From: Qaidamihabitans albus
GTDB lineage: Bacteria; Actinomycetota; Actinomycetes; Mycobacteriales; Pseudonocardiaceae
Length of the DNA: 64,000 nucleotides
NCBI RefSeq assembly: GCF_016464705.1
Contig: NZ_JAEHOB010000016.1
Coordinates: forward strand, 68,169 to 132,168
Direction of reading: 5' to 3'
In this document: in pieces, positions 16,889 through 25,455 of the stretch
Layout: each line of letters begins with the position of its first letter
How positions within the stretch are numbered: the stretch's first letter is position 1
The notes under the pieces: model-generated
Seen by the model: only the letters and a program-made list of their open reading frames with translations
What the model was told of the DNA's origin: nothing
The model's database searches: none
Program-made: the position numbers and the translations under genes

Positions 16889-17607
16889 CCATGCGGGTGC
16901 GTGACGCGAGCGAGCGCAACGGGGTGGCGCCTGAGTTCTTCGTCGATCCCGCGCTGCTTGACGCGATCAGTCCGTCTGGTGACCGGGGCGGCATCGTACT
17001 CGGCTCCGGCCTGCAGGGTGAGCCGCTGACCATCTCCGCGCTGCGCTCGACACCCACGAGGATCGTGTTGGTCGGCGGCCTGTATCTCGCGAGGCAGGTG
17101 GCGCTGCGTGCGATGGCGGTCGGCGCATGGGTCGTCGTCGCCACCGGGCGGCCCACCGCGTGGCAGGTCTTGTCGAAGGCGGCGGGCACGCAGCCGAACG
17201 GGCGACCGTCGCCGCTGGTGCAGATCAGGCGCCTGTCGCCGGTCGAGCTGCCACGGCCCTCCGAGGACGCTCCCCTGCTGGTCGTGCACGACGGTGGCCC
17301 GACGCCGCAGGACCTGTTCCCACCGCGGTCGCCGTGGCAGACGACCGTGTACGTGCTTCCGTACCTGCACCCACAGGCAGGCGCGACGGCGAACGCCGCC
17401 GACCTCGTGCTCATGCAGCGGCTGCCTGCCGGGCAGGCTGAGCTGGCGGCACGGCTCTGGCGGCTGCCGCCGCAGATGATGCGGCAGTTGACGACCCTCA
17501 AGGACGACCAGGTCGTGGCGCTGGGCCGTAACCTGTGGCGTCCGCTACGTCTGGTGACCACGAGCAAAGAACAACAACTCCTCGGCCCCGTCCGCCGGGG
17601 AGACTGA
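16885..17607 (+). CDS. Unknown protein translationally coupled to EccE
   Basis: A 240-residue soluble-looking protein with no signal peptide or clear membrane helix. I do not recognise the family. Residues 50-90 (RIVLVGGLYLARQVALRAMA, then VVVATGRPTAW) look like a Rossmann or P-loop-type beta-alpha unit without a Walker A. The C-terminal third (LVLMQRLPAGQAELAARLW through RNLWRPLRLVTT) has the feel of the closing strands of an FtsK/VirD4-type ATPase. It could be a degenerate ATPase-like accessory. The ATG overlaps the eccE stop by 4 nt, which ties it to the ESX apparatus. It ends just before the 17616-17665 hairpin, making it the last gene of the ESX block. Confidence 0.7.
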   Translation: MTMRVRDASERNGVAPEFFVDPALLDAISPSGDRGGIVLGSGLQGEPLTISALRSTPTRIVLVGGLYLARQVALRAMAVGAWVVVATGRPTAWQVLSKAAGTQPNGRPSPLVQIRRLSPVELPRPSEDAPLLVVHDGGPTPQDLFPPRSPWQTTVYVLPYLHPQAGATANAADLVLMQRLPAGQAELAARLWRLPPQMMRQLTTLKDDQVVALGRNLWRPLRLVTTSKEQQLLGPVRRGD

Positions 17608-17615
17608 CCCACGCC

Positions 17616-17665
17616 GCATTTTGCCCGCTAAAGGCGCCCGCGGTGCGCCTTTAGCGGGCAAAATG
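17616..17665. repeat. Inverted pair of repeat units forming a perfect 21-bp hairpin
   Basis: Arm 17617-17637 and arm 17645-17665 are exact reverse complements over 21 bases, with a 7-base loop (CCGCGGT). Each arm is one repeat unit (half-sites GCAAAATG and GCTAAAGGC). It begins 9 bases after the stop of the last ESX gene and is probably its terminator. Confidence 0.9.
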
Positions 17666-17732
17666 TCGCCAGGGACGGGGCGGGACGGACAGGGATCGGG
17701 TTGCGAATCCTGTCAAGCCGGAATCCCTGATC

Positions 17733-17759
17733 TGTGGACAACCATGGCGTTGTGGACAA
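17733..17759. promoter_or_regulatory. Two DnaA-box 9-mers upstream of the DUF559 gene
   Basis: TGTGGACAA occurs exactly at 17733-17741 and 17751-17759, same orientation, 18 bases apart. It is the complement of TTGTCCACA, the actinobacterial DnaA-box consensus. The pair is 58-84 bases before the DUF559 start, where a promoter would lie. DnaA binding or titration is inferred. Confidence 0.6.
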
Positions 17760-17816
17760 CTGGGCCGCTTCTGTGTCGGAGCGGCTCGGGTTGTCGGATG
17801 CAGCCGCAATTCTGCC

Positions 17817-18719
17817 GTGGTGACGATAACAACGAAGCCACATGAACTCGTCGATGTATTCAGGGGCTCTGTCGCCAGGCGGGATGGCTACGTAACGAAG
17901 GGCCAACTGCGCGGACCCCGGTTCCGGCGGCTCTTCCAGGACGTCTACGCACCAGCCGACGTGCCGGTGACACATGCGCTGAGATGCCGTGGGGCCGCCC
18001 TCATCGTACCCAAAGAAGCCGTGCTCACCGGCCGCTCGGCCGCAACGGTCCTCGGAGTCGAACTCGCCAGACCCAATGATCCGGTCGAGTTCGTCGTACC
18101 AGAGGAATCCAGATTCGGCCCCATCAAAGGCATCCACGTCCGCCGCACTGCGGTCGATCGTAAGGAATCACGTCCATGGCACGGCATTCGGATTGCCCGG
18201 CCACCCAGGGTCGCACTCGACTTGATTCTGCGACTGTCGCCGCGCACCCGTGGCTGGGTACGTCGGCTTCGCATTGCGGTTCCAGATATCGACGCCTTCC
18301 TGCGGGCGCGCAAAGTCAACGCGCGGCGGCTCCTGCGTGAGATGTCCGGGCGACGAAACTGGGGAATCCGACTCGCTCGTCAGGTGGTGGCGTTGTCCGA
18401 TCCGCGCGCCGAATCGCTCCCAGAGTCGGAACTGCGCGTCGTTCTGACTGTCGGCGGCCACCACGCGGTCCCGCAATACAGGATTCTCAGGCACGGCAGA
18501 GAGGTCGCGAGGCTGGATCTCGCGATCGAGGAGACGAAGACAGCCATCGAGTACGACGGGCGCTGGCACGAGGACGCCAAGCAACGCCTACTGGACGAAG
18601 CGCGACGAGAACGTCTGGTGGCGGAAGGATGGCGTTTCGTGATTGTCACCGCGGACAAGTTGGCGGGCGACTACCGACTGATCCTCGACGAGGTCCGTGA
18701 GGCTCGGCGAGGCCGCTAG
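17817..18719 (+). CDS. DUF559 protein (Vsr-like endonuclease fold) with AbiEi-like N-terminal part
   Basis: A 300-residue protein of an architecture common in actinobacteria. The N-terminal half ([40 protein letters not shown]) resembles AbiEi-type antitoxin/winged-helix proteins. The C-terminal 100 residues ([20 protein letters not shown]...[13 protein letters not shown]) match the DUF559 fold related to Vsr and restriction endonucleases, with D, E and D in endonuclease-like positions. The function is unknown; a defence or DNA-repair role is only a possibility. The start is one of two adjacent GTG codons. The gene is visibly less GC-rich at third positions than its neighbours and sits between the ESX block and truA, where mycobacteria carry unrelated genes. 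This suggests insertion at a tolerant site. Its stop shares the CTAG at 18716-18719 with the converging truA stop. Confidence 0.75.
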   Translation: MVTITTKPHELVDVFRGSVARRDGYVTKGQLRGPRFRRLFQDVYAPADVPVTHALRCRGAALIVPKEAVLTGRSAATVLGVELARPNDPVEFVVPEESRFGPIKGIHVRRTAVDRKESRPWHGIRIARPPRVALDLILRLSPRTRGWVRRLRIAVPDIDAFLRARKVNARRLLREMSGRRNWGIRLARQVVALSDPRAESLPESELRVVLTVGGHHAVPQYRILRHGREVARLDLAIEETKTAIEYDGRWHEDAKQRLLDEARRERLVAEGWRFVIVTADKLAGDYRLILDEVREARRGR

Positions 18720-19627
18720 TCGCTCTCGTCGCTGTGAGCCATCGAACGGACGTGGCGAGTCTGCGCGGCTCGCGCCGCCAACTCGGCATCCGGGGGATAG
18801 TCCACGCCGACAAGTGTAAGCCCGTGCGCCGGCGCTACCGCGCTCTCACGCGATCGGCTCAGCAGCGCCTCTGCAGGCCATCCGGCATCACGTCGGCCAT
18901 CCCCGACAAGCAGGAGAGCGCCGACGAGGCTGCGCACCATCGAGTGACAGAACGCGTCCGCGGACACGGCTACCTGCACGTCATGATCACCAATACGGTG
19001 CCAGCGGAACTCCTGCAGTTCCCTGATCGTGGTGGCGCCCTCCCTCTGTTTGCAGAACGCTGCGAAGTCATGAAGACCGAGCAGGGCAGCCGATGCTTCG
19101 TTCATGGCGTCGACCGACAACGGTCGTGCCCACGCGAGGGTGTCGTGACGACGCAGCGGATTCACGCCCCACGGGGCGTCCGAGACCTGGTAACGGTAGT
19201 GGCGCCGTACCGCGGAGAAGCGCGCGTCGAAGCCCGGCGGTGCCACCCGAGCGCGCAGTATGCGCACGTCATCGGGGAGGTAGCGGTTCCACCGGTGCCG
19301 CATGCGGTCCAGATCCGGAATGCCGTGTTCATCGACGGGCAGCCGTCGCGACGACGTTTCGCCCGCAAAAGGCGCCACGTCGACGTGAACGACCTGGGCG
19401 GTGGCATGGACACCCGCGTCCGTGCGGCCTGCCACCACGGTCGAGCCGGGCACGTCGGTGCCCGGTGGCTGCTTCGCCAGGGCCTCCTCCAAGAGGCCCT
19501 GGACTGTCCGTCGATCAGGCTGGCGGGCCCAGCCAGAAAAGCCAGTGCCGTCGTAACCGACGTCGAGACGGAGACGAACGAGCCCGCCCTCCCCGGCGGG
19601 AGAAGCGGGCTCGTTCGGGTGGTTCAC
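18716..19627 (-). CDS. truA: tRNA pseudouridine(38-40) synthase TruA
   Basis: Isomerises uridines 38-40 in the anticodon stem-loop of tRNAs. The 303-residue product has the family start [21 protein letters not shown] and the catalytic-Asp motif [30 protein letters not shown] and [19 protein letters not shown] follow. The start is a GTG at 19627, 5 bases after the rplQ stop. No later in-frame ATG, GTG or TTG precedes the conserved [11 protein letters not shown] core, so translation must run through a long hairpin (19576-19616) that encodes residues 4-17. A partial dispersed-repeat match lies at 19355-19373. Placement after rplQ is typical of actinobacteria. Confidence 0.93.
   Translation of the reverse strand: MNHPNEPASPAGEGGLVRLRLDVGYDGTGFSGWARQPDRRTVQGLLEEALAKQPPGTDVPGSTVVAGRTDAGVHATAQVVHVDVAPFAGETSSRRLPVDEHGIPDLDRMRHRWNRYLPDDVRILRARVAPPGFDARFSAVRRHYRYQVSDAPWGVNPLRRHDTLAWARPLSVDAMNEASAALLGLHDFAAFCKQREGATTIRELQEFRWHRIGDHDVQVAVSADAFCHSMVRSLVGALLLVGDGRRDAGWPAEALLSRSRESAVAPAHGLTLVGVDYPPDAELAARAAQTRHVRSMAHSDESD
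19355..19373. repeat. Degenerate repeat-like match inside truA
   Basis: CGTTTCGC-CC-GCAAAAGGC carries one intact half-site (GCAAAAGGC) and the CC centre, but the left half-site is changed. It lies in a variable stretch of TruA after HVDVAPFAG. It may be a decayed copy or chance. Confidence 0.35.
19576..19616. terminator. Long hairpin at the rplQ-truA junction
   Basis: Outer arms 19576-19587 and 19605-19616 are perfect 12-bp complements. An inner 5-bp stem (CTCCC/GGGAG) continues the helix after a small internal loop, and the tip is CGGC. The size and position, 17 bases past the rplQ stop, are those of an operon terminator. However, it lies within the first codons of truA, so it may attenuate truA transcription or gate its translation. 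Confidence 0.6.
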
Positions 19628-19632
19628 AGCCG

Positions 19633-20247
19633 TCAGGACTGGTCCTTCTTGTCCTCGGCCGGGGTCTCGACGTCGTCGGCACCCTCGGCCGGCTCGGCCG
19701 CCGCCTCGTCGGTGGCCGACACCGGAGCCTCCGCATCCTGGTCGGCTACCGGCTCACCCGCCGTCCCCGAGGTCTCGGTGACGTCCGAAGCCTCGACGGC
19801 CTCCTCCGCCCTGGCCTCGGCCTCGGCGGGCTTCGGCTGGTCCTTGGCGAACTTGGTCTTGCGAGCTGCCTCGGCCTCCGCGGTAGCGGTCTTCTCCGAC
19901 ACCAGTTCGATGACCGCCATGGGAGCGTTGTCGCCCTTGCGCGGCATCGTCTTGGTGATCCGGACGTAGCCGCCATCGCGGTCGTCGTAGAACGGGCCGA
20001 TCTCGGCCATCAGCTTGTGCACAACGTCCTTGTTGCGGACGACGCGCATGATCTGCCGCCGGTTGTGCAGGTCACCACGCTTGGCCTTGGTGATCAGCTT
20101 CTCGGCGAGTGGGCGGACACGCTTGGCCTTCGCCTCGGTGGTCGTGATCCTGCCGTGCTCGAACAGCGACGTGGCCAGGTTCGCCAGAATCAGCCGCTCG
20201 TGCGACGGCGATCCGCCAAGACGGGCGCCCTTGGTGGGGGTGGGCAT
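19633..20247 (-). CDS. rplQ: 50S ribosomal protein L17
   Basis: Large-subunit protein near the exit tunnel. Residues 1-115 are the conserved L17 domain ([20 protein letters not shown] through [20 protein letters not shown]). About 85 residues of acidic Ala/Glu/Asp/Pro-rich extension follow, giving 204 residues against about 120 in E. coli. Similar acidic tails occur in other actinobacterial L17 proteins; their role is unknown. It lies 66 bases downstream of rpoA and 5 bases before truA. Confidence 0.97.
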   Translation of the reverse strand: MPTPTKGARLGGSPSHERLILANLATSLFEHGRITTTEAKAKRVRPLAEKLITKAKRGDLHNRRQIMRVVRNKDVVHKLMAEIGPFYDDRDGGYVRITKTMPRKGDNAPMAVIELVSEKTATAEAEAARKTKFAKDQPKPAEAEARAEEAVEASDVTETSGTAGEPVADQDAEAPVSATDEAAAEPAEGADDVETPAEDKKDQS

Positions 20248-20313
20248 CGGTTCTCCTCGTTCAGCTCCTCAGCGGCAAGACCGGGCGCCCACAGCGGGCC
20301 GCCCGCATCGGTC

Positions 20314-21375
20314 TTACAGCTGCTCCGTCTCTGCGTAGTCCTGGCCGTCGTCGTGGCCAGCGTCCGAAAGGCCGTCGACGCTCTCGGACCAACCTTCACC
20401 TTCGTAGCTGGCGGCAGCCGCCGTCGGATCGAATCCGGGCGGGCTGTCCTTGAGCGACAGGCCGAGGCCGACGAGCTTCATCTTGACCTCGTCGATCGAC
20501 TTCGCGCCGAAGTTACGAATGTCGAGCAGGTCGGCCTCGCTGCGCGAGACCAGTTCGCCCACGGTGTGGATGCCCTCACGCTTGAGGCAGTTGTACGACC
20601 GCACGGTGAGGTCGAGGTCCTCGATCGGCATCGCGTAGGCGGCGATGGTGTCCGCCTCCTGAGGCGACGGGCCGATCTCGATGCCCTCGGCGTCGATGTT
20701 CAGCTCGCGCGCAAGGCCGAACAGCTCGACGAGCGTCTTACCCGCCGAAGCGACGGCGTCCCGCGGCGTGATCGACGGCTTCGTCTCCACGTCGAGGATC
20801 AGCTTGTCGAAGTCGGTCCGCTGCTCGACACGGGTGGCCTCGACCTTGTAGGTCACCTTGAGCACCGGCGAGTAGATCGAGTCGACCGGAATGCGGCCGA
20901 TCTCGGCGCCGGCCTGCTTGTTCTGCAGGGCGGGCACGTACCCGCGGCCGCGCTCGACGACGAGTTCGATCTCGAGCTTGCCCTTGCCGTTGAGCGAGGC
21001 GATGTGCAGGTCCGGGTTGTGCACGGTGACACCGGCCGGCGGCACGATGTCCGCCGCGGTGACCTCGCCGGGCCCCTGCTTGCGCAGGTACATCGTCACC
21101 GGCTCGTCCTCCTCGGAGGACACCACGAGCTCCTTGAGGTTCAGGATGATCTCGGTGACGTCTTCCTTCACCCCGGGGACGGTGGTGAACTCGTGCAGCA
21201 CGCCGTCGATGCGGATGCTCGTGACAGCGGCGCCCGGGATGGACGACAGCAGCGTGCGCCGCAGCGAGTTGCCGAGTGTGTAGCCGAAGCCGGGCTCGAG
21301 GGGCTCGATGGTGAACCGCGAGCGTGTCTCGTTGACCGTCTCTTCGCCGAGAGACGGCCGCTGGGAAATCAGCAC
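20314..21375 (-). CDS. rpoA: RNA polymerase alpha subunit
   Basis: Alpha dimer scaffolds assembly of beta and beta'. 353 residues: the N-terminal assembly domain ([40 protein letters not shown]), a linker, and a C-terminal DNA-contact domain around [20 protein letters not shown] and [17 protein letters not shown]. The acidic tail ends [11 protein letters not shown]. The start is a GTG at 21375 preceded by GGAAGAAGGAAA; the longer upstream frame is rejected because it lacks family sequence. It follows rpsD by 115 bases in the alpha operon. Confidence 0.98.
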   Translation of the reverse strand: MLISQRPSLGEETVNETRSRFTIEPLEPGFGYTLGNSLRRTLLSSIPGAAVTSIRIDGVLHEFTTVPGVKEDVTEIILNLKELVVSSEEDEPVTMYLRKQGPGEVTAADIVPPAGVTVHNPDLHIASLNGKGKLEIELVVERGRGYVPALQNKQAGAEIGRIPVDSIYSPVLKVTYKVEATRVEQRTDFDKLILDVETKPSITPRDAVASAGKTLVELFGLARELNIDAEGIEIGPSPQEADTIAAYAMPIEDLDLTVRSYNCLKREGIHTVGELVSRSEADLLDIRNFGAKSIDEVKMKLVGLGLSLKDSPPGFDPTAAAASYEGEGWSESVDGLSDAGHDDGQDYAETEQL

Positions 21376-21490
21376 TTTCCTTCTTCCTTTCCTGCCGACG
21401 CCCGCCATATGACGTCGAAAGGTGTGGCGTAGCGGCGACGCGCTCGGGGCGCCGCCGCCAGACCCCGTCCTGGCCGGAGCCAGGCTGGGA

Positions 21491-22096
21491 TCACTTCGAG
21501 TAGAGCTCGACGATGAGCTGCTCCTGAACCGGAACGTCGATCTGGGCACGCTCGGGCAGCTGGTGCACGAGGATGCGGAGATTCGACGGCACGACCTGCA
21601 GCCAGCCCGGGATCGGCCGGTCTCCGAACGATTCCTTCGCGGCCACGAACGGCAGCATCTGCAGCGACTTGGGCCGCACGTCGATGATGTCGAACCTGGA
21701 GACGCGGAAGCTCGGGATGTTCACCTTCTCGCCGTTGACCACGAAGTGTCCGTGGCTGACGAGCTGGCGAGCCTGCCTGCGGGTACGGGCCAGCCCGGCC
21801 CGGTAAACCACGTTGTCCAGACGGGACTCGAGGATCTGCAGCAGGTTCTCACCGGTCTTGCCTGCGCGGCGGTTGGCCTCCTCGTAGTAGCGCTTGAACT
21901 GGCGCTCGAGGATTCCGTACGTGTGCCGGGCCTTCTGCTTCTCCTGCAGCTGGAGCAGGTACTCGCTCTCCTTGATCCGACCACGGCCGTGCTGGCCGGG
22001 CGGGTAGGGGCGACGTTCGAATGCCTGGTCGCCGCCGATGAGGTCGACCTTGAGGCGCCGCGAGATACGGGTTGCGGGGCCGGTGTAGCGAGCCAT
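21491..22096 (-). CDS. rpsD: 30S ribosomal protein S4
   Basis: Primary 16S rRNA-binding protein that starts assembly of the 30S body. The 201-residue product shows [19 protein letters not shown], the S4 RNA-binding domain around [20 protein letters not shown], and [19 protein letters not shown]. It contains no cysteine, so it is the zinc-independent form, unlike the Cys-bearing S14 and L36 in this window. It lies between rpsK and rpoA in the alpha operon. Confidence 0.98.
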   Translation of the reverse strand: MARYTGPATRISRRLKVDLIGGDQAFERRPYPPGQHGRGRIKESEYLLQLQEKQKARHTYGILERQFKRYYEEANRRAGKTGENLLQILESRLDNVVYRAGLARTRRQARQLVSHGHFVVNGEKVNIPSFRVSRFDIIDVRPKSLQMLPFVAAKESFGDRPIPGWLQVVPSNLRILVHQLPERAQIDVPVQEQLIVELYSK

Positions 22097-22119
22097 GTGT
22101 TCTTACTCCTCCCCGTTCC

Positions 22120-22524
22120 TCAGACCCGGCGCCGCTTGGGCGGGCGGCAGCCGTTGTGGGGCTGCGGGGTCACGTCTTGGATAGTGCCGACCTCGAGACC
22201 CGCCGCCTGCAGCGAACGGATCGCGGTCTCCCGGCCGGAGCCGGGGCCTTTGACGAACACGTCGACCTTCTTCATGCCGTGCTCGGCGGCCTTACGGGCA
22301 GCACTCTCGGCGGCCATCTGGGCGGCGTACGGCGTGGACTTACGGGAGCCCTTGAAACCGACGTGGCCGGACGACGCCCACGAGATCACCGCGCCGTTGG
22401 GGTCGGTGATCGAAACGATCGTGTTGTTGAACGTGCTCTTGATGTGGGCGTGCCCATGAGCGACGTTCTTCTTCTCCTTGCGCCGGACCTTCTTGGTCCC
22501 CGCAGTACGAGACTTCGGTGGCAT
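22120..22524 (-). CDS. rpsK: 30S ribosomal protein S11
   Basis: Platform protein of the 30S subunit contacting mRNA near the Shine-Dalgarno helix. The 134-residue product has [39 protein letters not shown] and the tail [11 protein letters not shown], all diagnostic. The spacing to rpsD is 23 bases. About 200 bases without a recognisable gene separate it from rpsM. Confidence 0.98.
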   Translation of the reverse strand: MPPKSRTAGTKKVRRKEKKNVAHGHAHIKSTFNNTIVSITDPNGAVISWASSGHVGFKGSRKSTPYAAQMAAESAARKAAEHGMKKVDVFVKGPGSGRETAIRSLQAAGLEVGTIQDVTPQPHNGCRPPKRRRV

Positions 22525-22727
22525 GTCTGGGTGATCTCCTCGTTAGCGCGAGTTCTCTTGATGGGCTGCCGCTGCCTCACGCTGACCGCGCCGGATCAGC
22601 GAACCGGCGTCGGTGTAGAGCTGGCGCAGCGCCATCGGGCGGGCGTAGAGGGCCTTCGGTGAAACGCATGAAGCCGCGTCACGGCGCTGAACACCGCCCG
22701 CGCGCACGACCTTCCTGCCTCGAACGC

Positions 22728-23108
22728 TCACTTCTTGCCTGCCTTCTTCTTGCCGGCGACCGTCTTCTTCGGACCCTTACGGGTGCGGGCGTTGGTCTTG
22801 GTGCGCTGCCCACGGACGGGCAGACCGCGGCGCCACCGCAGACCCTCGTAGCACCCGATCTCGATCTTCCGACGGATGTCGGCGTTCACCTCGCGGCGGA
22901 GGTCACCTTCGACCTTGAAGTTCTCTTCGATGTAGTCCCGCAGCCTCACGAGATCGTCGTCACTGAGGTCCTTCACGCGGGCGTCCGCGCTGAGGTCCGT
23001 AGCGGCGATCATCGCCTTGGAGCGGGTACGGCCTACGCCGTAGATGTAGGTCAGCGCGATCTCGAGCCGCTTCTCGCGGGGAAGATCGACGCCAGCGAGT
23101 CGTGCCAT
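22728..23108 (-). CDS. rpsM: 30S ribosomal protein S13
   Basis: Head protein that bridges to the 50S subunit and contacts P-site tRNA. 126 residues beginning [20 protein letters not shown], with the glycine-rich [19 protein letters not shown] and a lysine-rich tail. The ATG at 23108 is chosen at the family start; the frame is open 17 codons upstream without similarity. It sits between rpmJ and rpsK. Confidence 0.98.
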   Translation of the reverse strand: MARLAGVDLPREKRLEIALTYIYGVGRTRSKAMIAATDLSADARVKDLSDDDLVRLRDYIEENFKVEGDLRREVNADIRRKIEIGCYEGLRWRRGLPVRGQRTKTNARTRKGPKKTVAGKKKAGKK

Positions 23109-23309
23109 TGGCGCTCGTGCTCCTTCTTCGTCGTCTCTCCAGGTCTTCTCCCCGTCCATCCCGGGACCGACTCGCTGTCGTCCGCCCGCTCTCGCGGGCG
23201 GTGTCCCGGCCCCGGCCTGGAGTCCGGGGGTGAACCTGGCCGCTGTGCGGCCCGGCAGGCGCGGGGAGGGTTATTGAGATGTCAATCCACTCCGAACGAG
23301 TGCTGGCGA

Positions 23310-23423
23310 TCAGCCCTGCCGCTGTTTGTGCCGCAGGTTGTCGCAGATCACCATGATGCGCCCGTGCCGACGGACGATCTGGCACTTGTCGCAGATCTTC
23401 TTGACGCTCGGTTGAACCTTCAC
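23310..23423 (-). CDS. rpmJ: 50S ribosomal protein L36
   Basis: A 37-residue protein starting at a [23 protein letters not shown], then [17 protein letters not shown]. The zinc ribbon ligands Cys, Cys, Cys and His (CDKC ... CDNLRH) are intact, so this is the zinc-binding form. Position between infA and rpsM is the standard actinobacterial order. Confidence 0.96.
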   Translation of the reverse strand: MKVQPSVKKICDKCQIVRRHGRIMVICDNLRHKQRQG

Positions 23424-23499
23424 GTCTCCTGCTCTCCTGCTTGTGCTGAGTTGTTGCGCGCCCCCTGGCGGAGGTCAGCCTCCACCACGCTCACCGTGA

Positions 23500-23721
23500 T
23501 CACTTGTAGCGGTAGACGATGCGACCACGGGACAAGTCGTAGGGCGACAGCTCCACGACAACCCTGTCCTCTGGCAGAATACGGATGTAGTGCTGCCGCA
23601 TCTTGCCGCTGATGTGTGCAAGGACCTTGTGGCCGTTCTCCAACTCGACGCGAAACATCGCGTTGGGAAGCGGCTCGATCACGCGGCCTTCGACCTCGAT
23701 GGCCCCGTCCTTCTTCGCCAT
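23500..23721 (-). CDS. infA: Translation initiation factor IF-1
   Basis: A single OB-fold protein that binds the 30S A site during initiation. The 73-residue sequence [20 protein letters not shown]...[16 protein letters not shown]...RGRIVYRYK is the complete family pattern. GGAGG-type purines precede the ATG. It is the first gene of the infA-rpmJ-rpsM-rpsK-rpsD-rpoA-rplQ-truA run, so its upstream region probably drives the alpha operon. Confidence 0.98.
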   Translation of the reverse strand: MAKKDGAIEVEGRVIEPLPNAMFRVELENGHKVLAHISGKMRQHYIRILPEDRVVVELSPYDLSRGRIVYRYK

Positions 23722-24082
23722 GTCCTCCGCGTTTCGTAATTGGTTGAGCGGTGAGTGCCTGTCTGACTGGTACCGACACGCGCGTCACCCCGACTCCAGT
23801 GCCCAGGAATACACAAGCGCGATGGAATCGACGTGATGAGCACGCCGAATAGACAGTGTACGCATCCCGTGTCGCGGACCCCAAGCGGGGTCCGTTTGTG
23901 CTAGGCACAGCTACTCAGTGTTAGGCACCTCAATGATAACACTGTCACCGGTGCGCGCTCGACCAGTCACCCATCGCACCGCCCACGCGACCTTTAGCCC
24001 GCTAAAGGCGGCGGCCGGGTGCCTGCGGGCTGCCTTTAGCCCGCTAAAGGCAGCGTCGGCGGGCCGCAGGTTGGGGCGTGAT
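23722..24082. promoter_or_regulatory. Upstream region of infA: operator-like repeats and hairpin
   Basis: 361 bases between map and infA. It holds three things. A hairpin at 23875-23894 (CGGACCCC, loop AAGC, GGGGTCCG) is followed on the plus strand by TTT. Two near-identical 11-mers, GTGCTAGGCAC (23898-23908) and GTGTTAGGCAC (23918-23928), lie 20 bases apart; the first is a perfect GTGC/GCAC palindrome around TAG. Two dispersed repeat units lie at 23990-24052. The 11-mers could be a dimeric regulator site for the alpha operon. Confidence 0.45.
23990..24052. repeat. Two palindromic repeat units, same orientation
   Basis: CCTTTAGC-CC-GCTAAAGGC at about 23991-24009 and its twin at 24031-24052. 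The second is the fully symmetrical consensus with TGC/GCA ends. They begin 31 bases after the map stop, consistent with the preference of the family for gene 3' ends. Confidence 0.9.
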
Positions 24083-24904
24083 CTAGAGCTCGGGGGCCGT
24101 CAGGACTCTGGGGCCGTCCTCGGTCACGGCCACGGTGTGCTCCCAGTGCGCCGCGCGGGAGCCGTCCGCGGTCACGACCGTCCAGCCGTCCTCGAGCTCG
24201 ACCGTGTCACCCGTTCCGGCGGTCAACATCGGCTCGATCGCCAGTGCCATCCCGGCCCGCAGCCGAGGCCCCTGCCCCGGCTTGCCGACATTCGGCAGGA
24301 ACGGGTCCATGTGCATCTGACGGCCGATCCCATGGCCGCCGTACTCGGCGACCATGCCGTACTCGGCGCCGTGGTCCGCCGCGGCCTGCTCCGCTGCCGA
24401 CTGCACGGCAAACGAAATATCGGTGAGCCGCGCACCGGGTACGACCGCCTTGACGCCCGCCCACATCGCAGCCTTGGTGGCCGCGGACAACGCCCGGTCG
24501 GCCGCGGAGACCTCGCCGACCTCGATGGTGACCGCCGAGTCGCCGTGCCAGCCGTCGAGGATCGCGCCGCAGTCGACCGAGAGCAGATCGCCCTGCGCAA
24601 GCGTTTGCGCGGTGGACGGGATGCCGTGCACTATCTGCTCGTTCACCGATGCGCAGATCGACGCCGGGAAGCCGTGGTACCCCTGGAACGACGGGACGGC
24701 GCCCGCATCGCGGATGCTCTGCTCGGCCAGTTCGTCCAGCTCGGCCGTCGTCACACCCGGCTTGGCGGCCTCTGTCACCGCGGCGAGCGTGCGCGCGACG
24801 ATCAGGCCGGCGGCGCGCATGGCCTCCAGCTCCGCCGGGCTCTTGACCTCGATCGTGTGCCTGCGGCCGACGCGCCGCAGCACCTGTAGTACGCGGGAGC
24901 TCAC
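24083..24904 (-). CDS. map: Type I methionine aminopeptidase
   Basis: Removes the initiator methionine from nascent proteins. 273 residues with the pita-bread metal ligands recognisable: [17 protein letters not shown] (two Asp), [14 protein letters not shown] (His), and IEPMLTAG and [13 protein letters not shown] (two Glu). No N-terminal zinc-finger extension is present. The start is a GTG overlapping the adk stop by 4 nt, in the order secY-adk-map. Two repeat units lie just beyond the stop. Confidence 0.97.
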   Translation of the reverse strand: MSSRVLQVLRRVGRRHTIEVKSPAELEAMRAAGLIVARTLAAVTEAAKPGVTTAELDELAEQSIRDAGAVPSFQGYHGFPASICASVNEQIVHGIPSTAQTLAQGDLLSVDCGAILDGWHGDSAVTIEVGEVSAADRALSAATKAAMWAGVKAVVPGARLTDISFAVQSAAEQAAADHGAEYGMVAEYGGHGIGRQMHMDPFLPNVGKPGQGPRLRAGMALAIEPMLTAGTGDTVELEDGWTVVTADGSRAAHWEHTVAVTEDGPRVLTAPEL

Positions 24905-25455
24905 CGGCGCTTACGCAACGCGTCCAGGACCCTCGCCGAGACCTCGTCGACGTCGCCCACCCCGTCCACGGTTACCAGGATGTCCGCGTAGTACTCGAGC
25001 AGCGGAGCCGTCTCCGAGCGGTACACCTGCTGCCGACGGCGGATGACCTCCTCGGTGTCGTCCGAGCGCCCGCGGGACAGCAGCCGGTCGACCACCACAT
25101 CCTCGGAGACCTGGAGCTCGATCACCGCGTCCAGCGCGGTGTCGGACTCCGACAGGATCTGCCCGAGCACTTCGGCCTGCTTGGTGTTGCGGGGAAACCC
25201 GTCGAGCAGGAAACCGGTCTTGGCGTCCGGCTCCATAAGCCGTTCCCGGACCATCTCGTTCGTCACCGAGTCGGGCACGAGCTCGCCCGAGTCGAGGTAG
25301 CGCTTCGCCTCCTGGCCCAGCGGGGTCTGCTCACCCACGTGGGTCCGGAACAAGTCACCGGTGGAGATGTGTGGCACGCCAAGACGTTCGGAGAGTGCAA
25401 CCGCCTGGGTGCCCTTGCCCGCCCCCGGCGGGCCAACGAGAACCACACGCGTCAT
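24901..25455 (-). CDS. adk: Adenylate kinase, short-LID form
   Basis: Interconverts ATP, AMP and ADP. The 184-residue product carries the P-loop [11 protein letters not shown], the AMP-binding STGDLFR and LLDGFPRN, and the short LID segment [15 protein letters not shown]. The zinc-type LID of about 35 residues is absent, as in mycobacterial Adk. It overlaps secY upstream and map downstream by 4 nt each, so the three genes are coupled. Confidence 0.97.
   Translation of the reverse strand: MTRVVLVGPPGAGKGTQAVALSERLGVPHISTGDLFRTHVGEQTPLGQEAKRYLDSGELVPDSVTNEMVRERLMEPDAKTGFLLDGFPRNTKQAEVLGQILSESDTALDAVIELQVSEDVVVDRLLSRGRSDDTEEVIRRRQQVYRSETAPLLEYYADILVTVDGVGDVDEVSARVLDALRKRR

Noticed and set aside
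17733..17759. DnaA boxes as a replication origin
   Set aside because: Only two boxes, no AT-rich unwinding region, and none of the origin genes (dnaA, dnaN, rpmH) nearby.
23875..23894. Hairpin plus TTT as terminator of a plus-strand gene
   Set aside because: No plus-strand gene ends there. Kept only as structure within the infA upstream region.
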